Source of the DNA: Daejeonella sp.
Lineage (GTDB): Bacteria > Bacteroidota > Bacteroidia > Sphingobacteriales > Sphingobacteriaceae
Reading direction: 5' to 3'
NCBI RefSeq assembly: GCF_017495225.1
Contig: NZ_JAFEIG010000035.1
Span: forward strand, 1 to 52,402
DNA length: 52,402 bases
The position numbers and the translations under genes were made by a program. Positions 38,344-49,032 of the stretch are shown here, one piece after another (position 1 is the stretch's first letter; the number at the start of each line of letters is the position of its first letter). The notes under the pieces were generated by a model. The model made no database searches. It worked only from the letters and a program-made list of their open reading frames with translations, and was not told the origin of the DNA.

Positions 38344-39222
38344 ATGAAAAAATTACTACTTTTTTTAATGGTTGCTTTAGGGCTTTTAAGCAATTTAAGC
38401 GTTCATGCACAAACCACTGTTTTATCTTCAGGTATGTCTATTCAAGGCATTGCCCGTGATATCAACAATGAAGCTTTAGCTAATATCGACCAATTAGATA
38501 TGGCCTTTACAGTTTATTATTTAACAAGCAGCACTCCTACCACCATATTAACCAGAACAGCAACGGTAAAAACAGATAATTTCGGAGTATTTTCTTATGT
38601 TCTGACTATAGATCAGGCACAGTACAATCTCATAAGTACTAAATCTGCATACTTAAAAGTTTCACAGGGAAGTGTTGTGTTTTCTGATGAGAAATTACAA
38701 GCCGTTCCTTATGCTATATATGCACAAAATGGAGTACCAACAGGGTCAATAATGCCTTATATAGGCACTACTGCACCAGCCGGGTGGTTGATGTGTGATG
38801 GTACTGCAATCCCCTCTGGAACATTTAGTGATGATTTGAAAGCTTTATTAGGTACGACTACCACTCCTGACCTAAGAGCTATGTTTTTACGTGGTGCTGG
38901 CACAGGAAACTCAAAAACAGGACCTACTGTAAAGCAAGTACAACAGGATTCTTTTAAAACGCATTTTCATGGGGTAAATATTAACACAAATGCCGATGGA
39001 GGCCATTCTCATACAACTACTTTTTATAATGATGATTATAATAATAGTGGAAATGGAACTCCCAGTGGCACAGGCTTAATACGTGATGGAGGAGCTGGTT
39101 ATACAAGACCAACAAGTGCAGTAGGAGATCATAGCCATAATGTCAATGGAAATTCGGCCTCTACTGGGGATACAGAAACCCGCCCTATTAACTATGGTGT
39201 AAACTATATCATAAAGTTATAA
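38344..39222 (+). CDS. Exported phage tail-collar domain protein
   Basis: The 292-residue protein starts at ATG 38344, which opens a signal peptide (MKKLLLFLMVALGLLSNLSVHAQ); an earlier in-frame start would only add 24 residues. The N-terminal domain (about 24-130) begins SGMSIQGIARDINNEAL, a segment I have seen in other exported Bacteroidota proteins. The C-terminal domain is the phage tail collar type: GSIMPYIGTTAPAGWLMCDGTAI, PDLRAMFLRGAG, then histidine pairs (THFHG, GGHSHT, GDHSHN) and the ending ETRPINYGVNYIIKL. No other phage structural genes are near, so it is a surface protein that uses a tail-fibre fold. The giant gene follows by 54 bp. Confidence 0.88.
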   Translation: MKKLLLFLMVALGLLSNLSVHAQTTVLSSGMSIQGIARDINNEALANIDQLDMAFTVYYLTSSTPTTILTRTATVKTDNFGVFSYVLTIDQAQYNLISTKSAYLKVSQGSVVFSDEKLQAVPYAIYAQNGVPTGSIMPYIGTTAPAGWLMCDGTAIPSGTFSDDLKALLGTTTTPDLRAMFLRGAGTGNSKTGPTVKQVQQDSFKTHFHGVNINTNADGGHSHTTTFYNDDYNNSGNGTPSGTGLIRDGGAGYTRPTSAVGDHSHNVNGNSASTGDTETRPINYGVNYIIKL

Positions 39223-39276
39223 TCGAAAAATATTTATTGCCCAATACCTTTTTCATCCTACCCAAGCCCCAATACA

Positions 39277-42200
39277 ATGAAAAACATTCTTGTACTATGC
39301 CTTTTATTTTTAGGCTGTTATAGCACGTTAATTGCCCAAGAAAAATCAGGCGTTAAATCTGCAATCGGTGCCGCATCCTCTAAAAAAGAGAATTTGGGGC
39401 TTACCCTTACCAAACCAGTAAATGGAGTAAGTAAAACTTTTACCATCTCTAGTATGAGTATGCAGGTAGGAATGCCCTACATGGGATTAAAAAGAGGAAG
39501 TACAGACGCAAGTGCATCTACACAGAATTATATCAAGGATTTGGGTTTCCCCTGGGGGATACGGTATCTATACAATACCTTTTCGGAGGATGCATTTACC
39601 GTTTCCAAAGGTTATTATAGTGATAGAATTGAGATAAACTGGGATATAAAAAAGAATCAAAATAAAATAATAAGTCTTACGGTTTACCGTACTGAAGACA
39701 TTAGTAGCGAAAAGCCTAACTGGGGAAAAGCGTTAAAAACATTAGCTGGAGATGTGGGAACTTTTTCTGATACCAATGTAGAGGGTGGAAAACTATATCG
39801 TTATAAAATTTTTGCTAAAGGAGTTGAGGCAGATGGCATAGAACTCCTTTATTCGAACTTTATTACTGGAATTGGCTATAGAAATCCAACAGGTGTAATC
39901 ACTGGAAATATAGCCTATACGGGGGGTAATCCGGTTAAAGATGTGTTAATTACCGCTAACCCAACAGGAAGTTCATTACGTTTTGGAAGCTCCTTAAAAG
40001 TACCTGCTGGCGGTTATATTTCAGTCCCTAAATTAAATAAAAGTCTTAAAGACTCCATAACTTTACAAGCATGGGTAAGACCAGAGAATCAATTATCTTC
40101 TTGGAATGATCAATTGGTTATTTACAAGTTAGAAAATGATGCAAGTCAGCCATTAACTTATTCATTAGCCACCGGCATGCAAAATGAAAGATATATTCAA
40201 ATGTTATTGGGTAATGAATATGTAACTGTTTTTGGGTATTATCCAAATGGCGAAATCGATAATAAGGGAGATGATATTTTAGTCCCTATTGAGAACATGG
40301 GTACATCATTCACCCATTTTAGTGTGGTAATAAGGGATAACAGACCTGCTGAATTTTATATTAATGGGCGCTTAATTAATGCTGCTTACCGAGATAAAAT
40401 GACTAGCATACAGGCCAAAAAAGGCCTGCCACCCGTTAGAGTGGATATTACTAGCGGAACTGTTAGGCTAAATACATCTACTTCTGGACAATCTCTAAAC
40501 TGGTCGAATTTCAAAATGGGTGGAAGAACCACTGCTTTTTTAGATGAATTTAGGGTGTGGGAGACAGCTTTAAGTCCCGCACAAATTCAACGCGATTTTC
40601 GTCGTTATTTGAAGGGAAATGAAGCATATTTGAACACCTACATAAAAGCTAACGAAAAAACAGGTGATTTTGCCTACGATTTAGCGCATACTGGCTTCAA
40701 CTTTCACGGCAATAATGCTAAATTGAGTAATTCGCCCATAGTACCTACTTGGGCTAATAATGAAGACGATATCAATAACATCCCTACCAGTAGTCAATTG
40801 GGGATTTTGGGTGTAACGGATGAATTTGGAAATTATGTAATTGCATCTGTTCCCTATAGTGGTAATGGCGATTCTTTTACCATTGTTCCCTCTTTAGGAA
40901 AGCATGAATTTAATCCGAAGCAGGAATTGGCATTTTTGGGTTCAGGATCTACGGTGGTTAATAATGTAGATTTTATAGACAAATCTTCTTTTGTTTTTAA
41001 AGGACTTGTAGTTTATGATAGCAGAGGGGTTTTCCCACAAACATCTGATGCGCCAATAACTGGTGATATCAAAGAAAATGAGGCTTATAATGCCTATACT
41101 GTAGGCAATCTTAAATATCAAAAAGGCGAGTATTGGGCTGAGAAAAATGCTGCAGGCACGATTCTTAGTCTGCGAAGATATGCCCCCATACCTGTACCAG
41201 GAGTTTCAGTAAACATAGATAATGTACCAGCAATTGATGCCAATAATGTTCCTATTGTTACCGATATTAATGGAAGGTTTACGATAGAAGTACCTATTGG
41301 ACAACATGCTATAAGCATCGGTAAAAGTGGTCATACCTTTGATTTGGAAGGCCGATATCCTGCTCGAATTAGATCGATAGTCAATAGGGACACAACCTAT
41401 ACCAATACCTATCAAGACTTTTTTGAAGATCGCGATGAGCCCATCACATTTATTGACACGACCAAAGTGATAGTTATTGGGCGTGTTGTTGGTGGTAACA
41501 AGCAGTCTGAACAGACACTTGGTTTTGGATATGACGGGACAAAAAAACATGAATACAGAGATGGAGGTGATGTTGAAAGAGAAGTTATTTACACCTCCGA
41601 CAATAACATTGGTAAAGCAAGAATAACCCTTGGTCACATGCCTACTGGAGCCACAAGTGTTACACCCGAATACAAAACCAGTTTTGAAACAAATAATCAA
41701 ACAGGAGAATATCGTGTCAAATTATTACCTCTAAATTATACTTTGTCTCAAAATGATTTAACATTTATTAGCGGAATAAGACCCGACAATAAACCGCTAC
41801 TAAGTGAAGATAGAGCAATCAATTTTAGCACGATTAAACCCTTGCAATATCCAACATTTACTCAAGGAAGCACCACAATTACAGGCAATCCCTACCAGGA
41901 GATTCTTAAATTCACACATTTAGCTACACCAATTTATAGGGTACTAAGCCAAAGCTCAGATTCGCAAATAACTGCAGATGGACAAACATATACCATAGCA
42001 GAAGATCAAGAGACGCCAATCTATAGCCAATTTGGTCTATATACCATTGAAATACAAGGCCAAGAACGTTATGCTAATTACGACAATAGTATTACCAATC
42101 CTGTAATTAGCACTGTTCCTGTAGAAGGAGGTGAAATTATTGCAACTAATAATTTAGCTTTAGAAAATAGTGTGAAAACAGAGGTTTCGTCAGAAGACCC

Positions 42201-45200
42201 AAGCATCCTAATTTATTCTTTTAAAGGCGGAATACCGAATACTGATGCCAATGCGGGATATAAACGAACAATTGATTTAAAATATAGAGCCAATGGAATT
42301 GAAACTCAATTAGAAAATTATAATTCTGAGGGGATTTTATTGGGAGGTGCTGCAGATGGCACACAAACTTTCGTAACTGCTGGCCCTGAAATACCTGATT
42401 TTGTTTTGCGTGACCCTCCTGGTTCAGAGAGCTCTGCAAGCATTGAAAAAGGAAGTTCATTTAGCTTTACCAAAGAAAGTTCATTGAGTGCGAACAATAA
42501 TACGGAGGCAAATGTTGCTCTCTCAATTGGTACAACCATAACCGTTGTTGCAGTGGTTGTTAAAGAATCAGAAATCACAAATGATATAAGCCAAGGCATT
42601 AGCATGTCTCAATCGTCAAGCGATGGAAAAAGCGTAACCAATACTTATACTTTTAATCAAACCATTTCTACAAGTGACGACCCAGATTGGATTGGCAGTG
42701 ATGCCGATTTATATATCGGAACCTCTGCAAATCAGTTTTATGGAACCTATAACAATTTGGTTGCATCAACAACGAGTAATAGCTCCCAGCCAATTAAAGT
42801 GGTACGCCCAAGTGGATCAAACGTATCAAATGTTTATCCAATAGTTAATCAAGCCTTGTATTTTAGTGATGCTCCAGAAAAAACATTATTTGTTTATTCC
42901 CAACGCAACATATTAGAAGAGCTAATTCCTAAGTATTTGGAATTTATCAGACAAATAGATGCAGGAACATTAATAGAAAATAGAGATGGCGTACTCTCAA
43001 GAAACGCTTATCAATCATCAGTTAACCTCTGGAGAAAGGTAATTTTAAATAATGAACTGTCGAAATATCAAGCTCTTAATGACAGAGATAAGCTTAAATC
43101 ATCCTTAGATTCAATTATTGAAAGTCTTAAGGACCCCAAAACCAATACCTTGTCAAACTCAGCCAAAGAACTTAAGAATTTATTGAATGCTACTTTTTCT
43201 GAAAATATATCCTTTGATGCTGGCGTGGGAGAATTTACAAAAGGCAATCAGATAGAACGTTTAACTGCTAATTCCATCACCTATACCGTAGATGTTAACA
43301 GCACTATTGGTTATAAATATGGGACCAAAGAAAATCAAACAGGTATTGAAATAAATGGTACTACAAGCATTGGAACTGGCTTGGAATCGTCGGAGGAAGA
43401 CTCAAGCGATGAAACAACAAATATTTCTTATACACTTAAAGATAGCGATACAGGCAATTTACTAAGCGTGGATGTTATTAATGCTTTTGATGGCAATGGT
43501 CCGATTTTTATCACCAAAGGTGGCGAAACTTCTTGCCCTAATGAAGGAGCTGAGCTCTCTAATTTCTACAACCCAACTCACCCAAATGCAACTAATCCAC
43601 AAGCATTAATTGAAAATCTTGAAGATAATCAACGTGTACCCCTATCCATCGCAACAAGCGCATTAGAAAGACCCGAAATAACCGTGACAGCTGCTGATGT
43701 TTCAGGTATTTTCGAAGGCAGAAATGCCGAATTTGTACTCAGACTACGAAATACAAGTAATATTAATAAAGACGCAACATTCAAACTTAGCGTGGATCAA
43801 AGCACTAATCCTGATAATGCCTTGATCAATATTGAGCCCAATGGAACCCTAATTAATGTGCCAGCAGGGCAAACAGTTTTGTACACCATGACCTTAAAAA
43901 AGGTAAAACAAGATCAGTTTGATTATGAAAACATTCGTGTGGTACTTGAGTCAACTTGTGATGGGAATGCAGTAGACGACGTATTGGTATCTGCTAGTTT
44001 CGTGCCTGCGTGCTCTCCAGTTACAATTATGACTCCATCAAACAATTGGTTGCTCAATAGAAATACGGCCGACCTTGATAGTCTTAAAACTAAACCTGTT
44101 AACATCAAATTGGGTGGCTTTAATGCTAATTTCGCCAATTTTGAGAAAATAAATTTAGAATATCGATTAAAAGGTACGCCAAACTGGACTGGATTAAAAA
44201 CATATTTTAAGAATCAGCAGGATTTTGATGCTGCACGAAGAGGCGGAAATAATGATATTGAGCTAATTAATGGCACTGAATTAAACTATGCTTGGGACAT
44301 TGCTGCTAAAGGTTTGGCTAATGGAGTTTATGAACTGAGAGCTCGTTCAAGTTGTTATAACCAAACAGCTTACGAATCGGAAATAGTAGAAGGTAAGGTA
44401 GATCTTACATCTCCTGTGCTTTTTGGAACACCAACACCAACAAGCGGCATCTTAAATTTAGGAGACGATATTAAATTGCGATTTAATGAACCCGTTAAAA
44501 CCAATAGCACCGTAAGCAGATTTGAATTTAAAGTACAAAAAAACCAATTGCCGGTAAATCATGAAGTCTCGCTAGCGTTTAACGGCTCAACCAATACCGC
44601 AACTATAGCTAAGCCAGCTATCTCTACCGGTGATTTCACCATTGAGTTCTGGTTAAAGAATACTAGTCCAGCAGGTACTTCAACCCTACTTAGCCAAGCT
44701 AACGGAATTAAAATTGAACTGATAGATAATGATTTAAGCTATACTATTGGCGGACAAAATATCAGGACAACAATAGCAAATGATACCACATTTAATTACT
44801 ATGCTCTTTCTTATGATGCGACAGCCAAAAGACTAAGCATTTTTGAAAATAGCTCCGAAAGGCGGAGCATAACAACCCCAACTTTGAATTTCACCAATGA
44901 AAACCCAATCATAATCGGTGGAAATACCTTCAAGGGAAATCTGCATGATTTGAGATTTTGGCGAAAATATATTACCAGAGAACAAGCCGTTATAAATATG
45001 AATACCCTGTTTAATGGCAATGAATTAGGTCTGAAGGGATTCTGGCCAATGAATGAAGGTAACGGAATTGTTGCACATGATTTAGCAAGATTTAAACATC
45101 TAGCTCTAGCAGGCACCAATTGGGATATTTTCCCCAAAGGTACTGCCTACAACTTTGACGGCACCAATTATTTAAAACTCGATTCTGTATCTAGAGTAAT

Positions 45201-47880
45201 TATCTCCAAAGAAATGGATGCGACAGTTTCCTTCTGGATGAAAAGTGGCCAAACTAATACAGGAACCTTATTATCAAATGGTTTTGATAGCAATTACGAT
45301 TTGACAGAAGGGAATGGATACCGTAATAAATGGTCAATCAATTTAAATTCTGCTGGAAGTATTGAGCTAAAAGCTGAAACAAGAACGTTTTCTTTTGGTA
45401 GCAGCAGAGTAAACGACGATAGTTGGCATCATATTGCCATGAGTTTGTCTAGAAATGGTTCCGTTAGAATGTATATAGATGGGAATGAAACCGCTTCATA
45501 CCCAAGTACTGATCTCGGAGGATTTAGTGGCACTGTTATTAATATAGGTGCACAATTAACTAAAACTGAAGCAAACACTTTCCCATTAACCAATAATTTC
45601 AACGGACAAATAGACGAACTTTGTATTTGGAATATGGCCAGAAGTGGCGCACAAATTAAGTCGGACCGCTATTTTGAAGTAGATTTTAGTAGCACAGGCT
45701 TACTTCTTTACTCAAACTTCAACAAACCTGAAGTAAGCATCACTGATGGGCCAAAATACTATTATCCAAAAAATGCATTTGAAAAAATAAGCACCTATGC
45801 TAAACTAAATAAGCCAATTTCCTATACGGATATCACACCTGGTATTAAACCTTTCAGACCTACAGAATCTCTTGTTGTTGAGGCAGTTATAAATGTAGAT
45901 GAGATAATATTATTACCTCAAATTACCGATTGGGCAAGTGTAGAAGGCAAAGTTGCTGATATCGTTGTGGCTAACCTAAATGATATGGCAGATAATAGGC
46001 AATTATCTCCAATTACTTGGCAAGCTTTCATCAACAAAAACCCAACAAAATGGTTCGTAGATGGGCATGACGATATTGTTAACCTGATGAAGAGATCAAA
46101 TGAGAATTTAACTTTTGAAATCACGCTAATTAACCAAGGCGGACTACCACAACCTTATTCTATTGATGTGCCTACCTGGTTAACACTCTCTTCAAGATCA
46201 GGTACTATCGCACCAAATACAAGCCTTATCTTGAAAGCAACAGTTGATAATAATTTGGCAATAGGAAATTACAATGCCATTTTATCGCTAAGCACCAATT
46301 ATAACTATAATAATAAAATTCAGCTGGATTTGAGAGTATTAGAGAAAGAGCCTATCTTAAACCTAGACCCGAGTAAGTTTAGCGAATCCATGAACGTAAT
46401 CGCCAAAATCAAGCTAAATGGTTTATTTACTGACGATATTTATGATAAAGTAGTAGCAATCGTTAATGGTGAAGTTCGTGGAATGGCCAACCTTATGTTC
46501 GATCAAAGTTTTAACGAATACTTTGTGTTTTTAACCATTTACAGCAATTCCATTGGCACAGAAAATGTGATGTTTTATATTTGGGATGCCTCAGATGGTA
46601 AATTAAAAGAGGCTACGCTAAATGGTAATTTCAGTATTCCATTTGTGCAAGACGATATTATTGGCACTTATACCACTCCAGCCACATTCGTAAATACCGC
46701 AGTAACTGGGCAGCAAATCTCCTTCAATCAAGGTTGGACTTGGACCTCCTTTAATGTTACTGATGTTAGATTTGGCAATTTGAATGCCCTTACAAAAACG
46801 CTTTCTTTAAATACATCAGATTTAATACAATCCAATTCACCTGCCCGATTTGATGCCTATCAATACAATGCACTCGATACTGCCAGCAATGGTTGGTTTG
46901 GAAGCATTTCTGATAATGGCGGCATTTCTACCAATAAAATGTATAAAATCAAATTATCAAAAGAGCAAAAACTAAATATCAAGGGTGTACCGGTCGACCT
47001 AAACACGTGGTCTATCAATTTAAATCAAAATTGGAATTGGCTTCCATACGTAGTCTCAAAAAATATCCCTATTGGAGATGCTTTAGCAAACTACAAAGCA
47101 AGTGATGGCGACCTCATTAAATCGCAATCAGAATTCGCAATTTACAGTCCTACAGTTGGATGGAAAGGCTCATTAAGCTACCTAAAAGTTGGCGAAGGCT
47201 ATATGGTGAAAACAAATACCGCTCAAAGCTTTAGCTATCCAGAGTATCTAAACCGATTAAATGCAAAAACAACTGCTTCTAAAGGGCTCTTTAAAGACGA
47301 TATAAAAATCAGCAATTTAAAGGATGAAAAAATTGCACGTCCAAATGATTTCGCCAAATTTCCAAGTACCATGAGTGCCATTGTGAAAATTCCTCAAGGA
47401 TACCAAGATCTAGCTTTTTACAATGAATCAGGGCAGTTAAGAGGGATCAGCAAAACACAAAACATACAAGGTGAAGAGCTCGCTTTCATTACTATTTTCG
47501 GTGATAAATCTGAAAACCTCATCGCACATATAGGCTTTGGAAGTGGTGCCAAAATCACCAATAAAATGATAAACTTTGCACCAGATGCCATCTTGGGAAG
47601 CATTTTAAATCCAATTGTGATTGAATTCCCAGAAGATGAGGTTAGTGTTTTCCCGAATCCTTTCGACAAAGATTTCGAAATTATTTTCAAGGGCTATGAT
47701 GTGGGAGATGCCACCATTACAGTTTACAGCATGTTCCGTCAAAAAATATCTGAAAGCACCTTCAAGGTGATGGATGAAGATAGGCGTGTAAAAATACAAA
47801 CTGATGTGCTTCCTGGAGTTTACATCTTACAAATCCAGTTTGGAGATAAGCTAATCACTAAAAAATTAATAAAAAATTAA
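39277..47880 (+). CDS. Giant LamG-domain protein secreted by the type IX system
   Basis: The 2867-residue protein has a signal peptide (MKNILVLCLLFLGCYSTLIAQ), a fibronectin-III-like segment (about 118-195) and a first LamG/concanavalin-like domain (about 231-435, ending FLDEFRVWETALSPAQIQ). A long middle part with carboxypeptidase-regulatory-like stretches and Ser/Thr-rich segments follows. Two more LamG domains lie at about 1762-1900 and 1958-2125 (DELCIWNMARSGAQI), then a BACON-like domain (about 2276-2357), a module shared with the next gene (about 2370-2465), and a C-terminal T9SS type A sorting domain (2789-2867, VSVFPNPFDKDFEI...GVYILQIQFGDKLITKKLIKN). It should be exported across the outer membrane and attached to the surface. 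LamG domains suggest binding of glycans or protein ligands. Its stop codon overlaps the next open frame. Confidence 0.9.
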   Translation: MKNILVLCLLFLGCYSTLIAQEKSGVKSAIGAASSKKENLGLTLTKPVNGVSKTFTISSMSMQVGMPYMGLKRGSTDASASTQNYIKDLGFPWGIRYLYNTFSEDAFTVSKGYYSDRIEINWDIKKNQNKIISLTVYRTEDISSEKPNWGKALKTLAGDVGTFSDTNVEGGKLYRYKIFAKGVEADGIELLYSNFITGIGYRNPTGVITGNIAYTGGNPVKDVLITANPTGSSLRFGSSLKVPAGGYISVPKLNKSLKDSITLQAWVRPENQLSSWNDQLVIYKLENDASQPLTYSLATGMQNERYIQMLLGNEYVTVFGYYPNGEIDNKGDDILVPIENMGTSFTHFSVVIRDNRPAEFYINGRLINAAYRDKMTSIQAKKGLPPVRVDITSGTVRLNTSTSGQSLNWSNFKMGGRTTAFLDEFRVWETALSPAQIQRDFRRYLKGNEAYLNTYIKANEKTGDFAYDLAHTGFNFHGNNAKLSNSPIVPTWANNEDDINNIPTSSQLGILGVTDEFGNYVIASVPYSGNGDSFTIVPSLGKHEFNPKQELAFLGSGSTVVNNVDFIDKSSFVFKGLVVYDSRGVFPQTSDAPITGDIKENEAYNAYTVGNLKYQKGEYWAEKNAAGTILSLRRYAPIPVPGVSVNIDNVPAIDANNVPIVTDINGRFTIEVPIGQHAISIGKSGHTFDLEGRYPARIRSIVNRDTTYTNTYQDFFEDRDEPITFIDTTKVIVIGRVVGGNKQSEQTLGFGYDGTKKHEYRDGGDVEREVIYTSDNNIGKARITLGHMPTGATSVTPEYKTSFETNNQTGEYRVKLLPLNYTLSQNDLTFISGIRPDNKPLLSEDRAINFSTIKPLQYPTFTQGSTTITGNPYQEILKFTHLATPIYRVLSQSSDSQITADGQTYTIAEDQETPIYSQFGLYTIEIQGQERYANYDNSITNPVISTVPVEGGEIIATNNLALENSVKTEVSSEDPSILIYSFKGGIPNTDANAGYKRTIDLKYRANGIETQLENYNSEGILLGGAADGTQTFVTAGPEIPDFVLRDPPGSESSASIEKGSSFSFTKESSLSANNNTEANVALSIGTTITVVAVVVKESEITNDISQGISMSQSSSDGKSVTNTYTFNQTISTSDDPDWIGSDADLYIGTSANQFYGTYNNLVASTTSNSSQPIKVVRPSGSNVSNVYPIVNQALYFSDAPEKTLFVYSQRNILEELIPKYLEFIRQIDAGTLIENRDGVLSRNAYQSSVNLWRKVILNNELSKYQALNDRDKLKSSLDSIIESLKDPKTNTLSNSAKELKNLLNATFSENISFDAGVGEFTKGNQIERLTANSITYTVDVNSTIGYKYGTKENQTGIEINGTTSIGTGLESSEEDSSDETTNISYTLKDSDTGNLLSVDVINAFDGNGPIFITKGGETSCPNEGAELSNFYNPTHPNATNPQALIENLEDNQRVPLSIATSALERPEITVTAADVSGIFEGRNAEFVLRLRNTSNINKDATFKLSVDQSTNPDNALINIEPNGTLINVPAGQTVLYTMTLKKVKQDQFDYENIRVVLESTCDGNAVDDVLVSASFVPACSPVTIMTPSNNWLLNRNTADLDSLKTKPVNIKLGGFNANFANFEKINLEYRLKGTPNWTGLKTYFKNQQDFDAARRGGNNDIELINGTELNYAWDIAAKGLANGVYELRARSSCYNQTAYESEIVEGKVDLTSPVLFGTPTPTSGILNLGDDIKLRFNEPVKTNSTVSRFEFKVQKNQLPVNHEVSLAFNGSTNTATIAKPAISTGDFTIEFWLKNTSPAGTSTLLSQANGIKIELIDNDLSYTIGGQNIRTTIANDTTFNYYALSYDATAKRLSIFENSSERRSITTPTLNFTNENPIIIGGNTFKGNLHDLRFWRKYITREQAVINMNTLFNGNELGLKGFWPMNEGNGIVAHDLARFKHLALAGTNWDIFPKGTAYNFDGTNYLKLDSVSRVIISKEMDATVSFWMKSGQTNTGTLLSNGFDSNYDLTEGNGYRNKWSINLNSAGSIELKAETRTFSFGSSRVNDDSWHHIAMSLSRNGSVRMYIDGNETASYPSTDLGGFSGTVINIGAQLTKTEANTFPLTNNFNGQIDELCIWNMARSGAQIKSDRYFEVDFSSTGLLLYSNFNKPEVSITDGPKYYYPKNAFEKISTYAKLNKPISYTDITPGIKPFRPTESLVVEAVINVDEIILLPQITDWASVEGKVADIVVANLNDMADNRQLSPITWQAFINKNPTKWFVDGHDDIVNLMKRSNENLTFEITLINQGGLPQPYSIDVPTWLTLSSRSGTIAPNTSLILKATVDNNLAIGNYNAILSLSTNYNYNNKIQLDLRVLEKEPILNLDPSKFSESMNVIAKIKLNGLFTDDIYDKVVAIVNGEVRGMANLMFDQSFNEYFVFLTIYSNSIGTENVMFYIWDASDGKLKEATLNGNFSIPFVQDDIIGTYTTPATFVNTAVTGQQISFNQGWTWTSFNVTDVRFGNLNALTKTLSLNTSDLIQSNSPARFDAYQYNALDTASNGWFGSISDNGGISTNKMYKIKLSKEQKLNIKGVPVDLNTWSINLNQNWNWLPYVVSKNIPIGDALANYKASDGDLIKSQSEFAIYSPTVGWKGSLSYLKVGEGYMVKTNTAQSFSYPEYLNRLNAKTTASKGLFKDDIKISNLKDEKIARPNDFAKFPSTMSAIVKIPQGYQDLAFYNESGQLRGISKTQNIQGEELAFITIFGDKSENLIAHIGFGSGAKITNKMINFAPDAILGSILNPIVIEFPEDEVSVFPNPFDKDFEIIFKGYDVGDATITVYSMFRQKISESTFKVMDEDRRVKIQTDVLPGVYILQIQFGDKLITKKLIKN

Positions 47881-47933
47881 TGCTCATTTATTCAATTTTA
47901 AAAATGACGATTAAAGATAAAACCGCTTTTTAC

Positions 47934-48851
47934 ATGAAAAAAATCGCAGTCTCTTTTATACTCTTAGTGATTTCGGCCCAAAGCTCATTTGCACAAAGCC
48001 CCAATTGGAATGTAAATGAAAATGATTATCAATACACCATGACTTTTATAGCCAAATTAAATGTAGATGGCAAACAATTAATTAATAGCAAGGATAAAGT
48101 GGCGGCATTTGTTGGGAATGTTTGCCGTGGTGTAAGCGGCATTACCTATGTTGCTAGCAAGAAGAATTATTATGCCTACCTCACCGTATTTTCTAATAAG
48201 CAAGGAGAAAGCATTACATTCAAATTATATGATAGTGCCAATAATAAAACCGTTTCGGTAAGCAAACCGATCATATTTGTGATGAATGAACACAAAGGTG
48301 ATCTGTTCCAATCCTATAGCATTGCTGAACCTTCACTCAATAGTGCTGCCGAAATACTATCCTTTGGTTTTATGAACACCCCGAGTTTATCATCAATTAT
48401 TAGCAATGGTTTAGTCAAGGTAAATATTTCAGAGAGCTATTCATTGTCAAACCTTAAACCCGTTTTCACCCTTAGTAAAGGAGCTAGTCTTTTTGAAAAT
48501 AGAATCATTCTGAATTCGGGCGATCTATTCAAAAATTTTGTAAGTCCAGTCAGTTACGAGGTGCTATCCGAAGATGAATCAACTCTAAAGAATTATAAAG
48601 TTGAGGTAAGTAAGTCGGCAGACCCCACCCTATTTTACAAGAAAGATGCCGTTTGCTATGCCCCCGGAGCCATAAAAGTGATGTCAAAACGCGAGGGAAG
48701 CGAGGTGCAAATCACGAGCAATGGAAAAACAATAGCGAGCAAAAAAATTATTAATGGGGAAGCATTATTCTCCAATTTGAGTGCCGGCTCCTACATTGCT
48801 ACAATTGGTAGCGAATGGAAGTTGATCAATATTTTAATGAAAGAAAAATAA
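47934..48851 (+). CDS. Secreted partner protein sharing a module with the giant protein
   Basis: The 305-residue protein starts at ATG 47934, since MKKIAVSFILLVISAQSSFAQ is a signal peptide. The ATG at 47880 overlapping the previous stop would place 18 extra residues before it. Residues about 28-130 (MTFIAKLNVDGKQL, DKVAAFVGNVCRGV, YYAYLTVFSNKQGE, FKLYDS) align with residues 2370-2465 of the giant protein (VIAKIKLNGLF, DKVVAIVNGEVRGM, YFVFLTIYSN, FYIWDAS). The remainder is beta-rich. It lacks a T9SS sorting domain, so it may stay periplasmic or be attached through the giant protein. Function unknown. Confidence 0.82.
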   Translation: MKKIAVSFILLVISAQSSFAQSPNWNVNENDYQYTMTFIAKLNVDGKQLINSKDKVAAFVGNVCRGVSGITYVASKKNYYAYLTVFSNKQGESITFKLYDSANNKTVSVSKPIIFVMNEHKGDLFQSYSIAEPSLNSAAEILSFGFMNTPSLSSIISNGLVKVNISESYSLSNLKPVFTLSKGASLFENRIILNSGDLFKNFVSPVSYEVLSEDESTLKNYKVEVSKSADPTLFYKKDAVCYAPGAIKVMSKREGSEVQITSNGKTIASKKIINGEALFSNLSAGSYIATIGSEWKLINILMKEK

Positions 48852-48867
48852 TTAAAACAGACTGAAC

Positions 48868-49032
48868 ATGAATTACAAATTCAAATTATTTATCGGTTTA
48901 ATAATTCTATTTTTGTTTTTGGGATGCAAAAAGAAATCAACCTGCAAAGATGTAGTCCAAGGTGATTTTGAACTCGTAGAGACACACGGCCGTGTGTCTC
49001 CTCTTCCCACCATCAATAAAATGAAATCGTAG
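48868..49032 (+). pseudogene. Lipoprotein gene truncated by REP insertion
   Basis: A 54-residue frame starts 17 bp after the preceding gene. It has a lipoprotein signal ending LFLFLGCKKKSTC. After FELV the reading enters a family B REP (ETHGRVSP, from 48979) and stops at TAG 49030-49032, whose bases belong to the foot of the second REP. Only about 37 residues are not repeat-derived. It is best read as the 5' end of a lost lipoprotein gene in the surface-protein operon, cut by REP insertion. A functional short peptide cannot be excluded. Confidence 0.7.

Noticed and set aside
38344-39222. Prophage remnant around the tail-collar gene
   Set aside because: The protein has a signal peptide and there are no other phage structural, lysis or packaging genes nearby.
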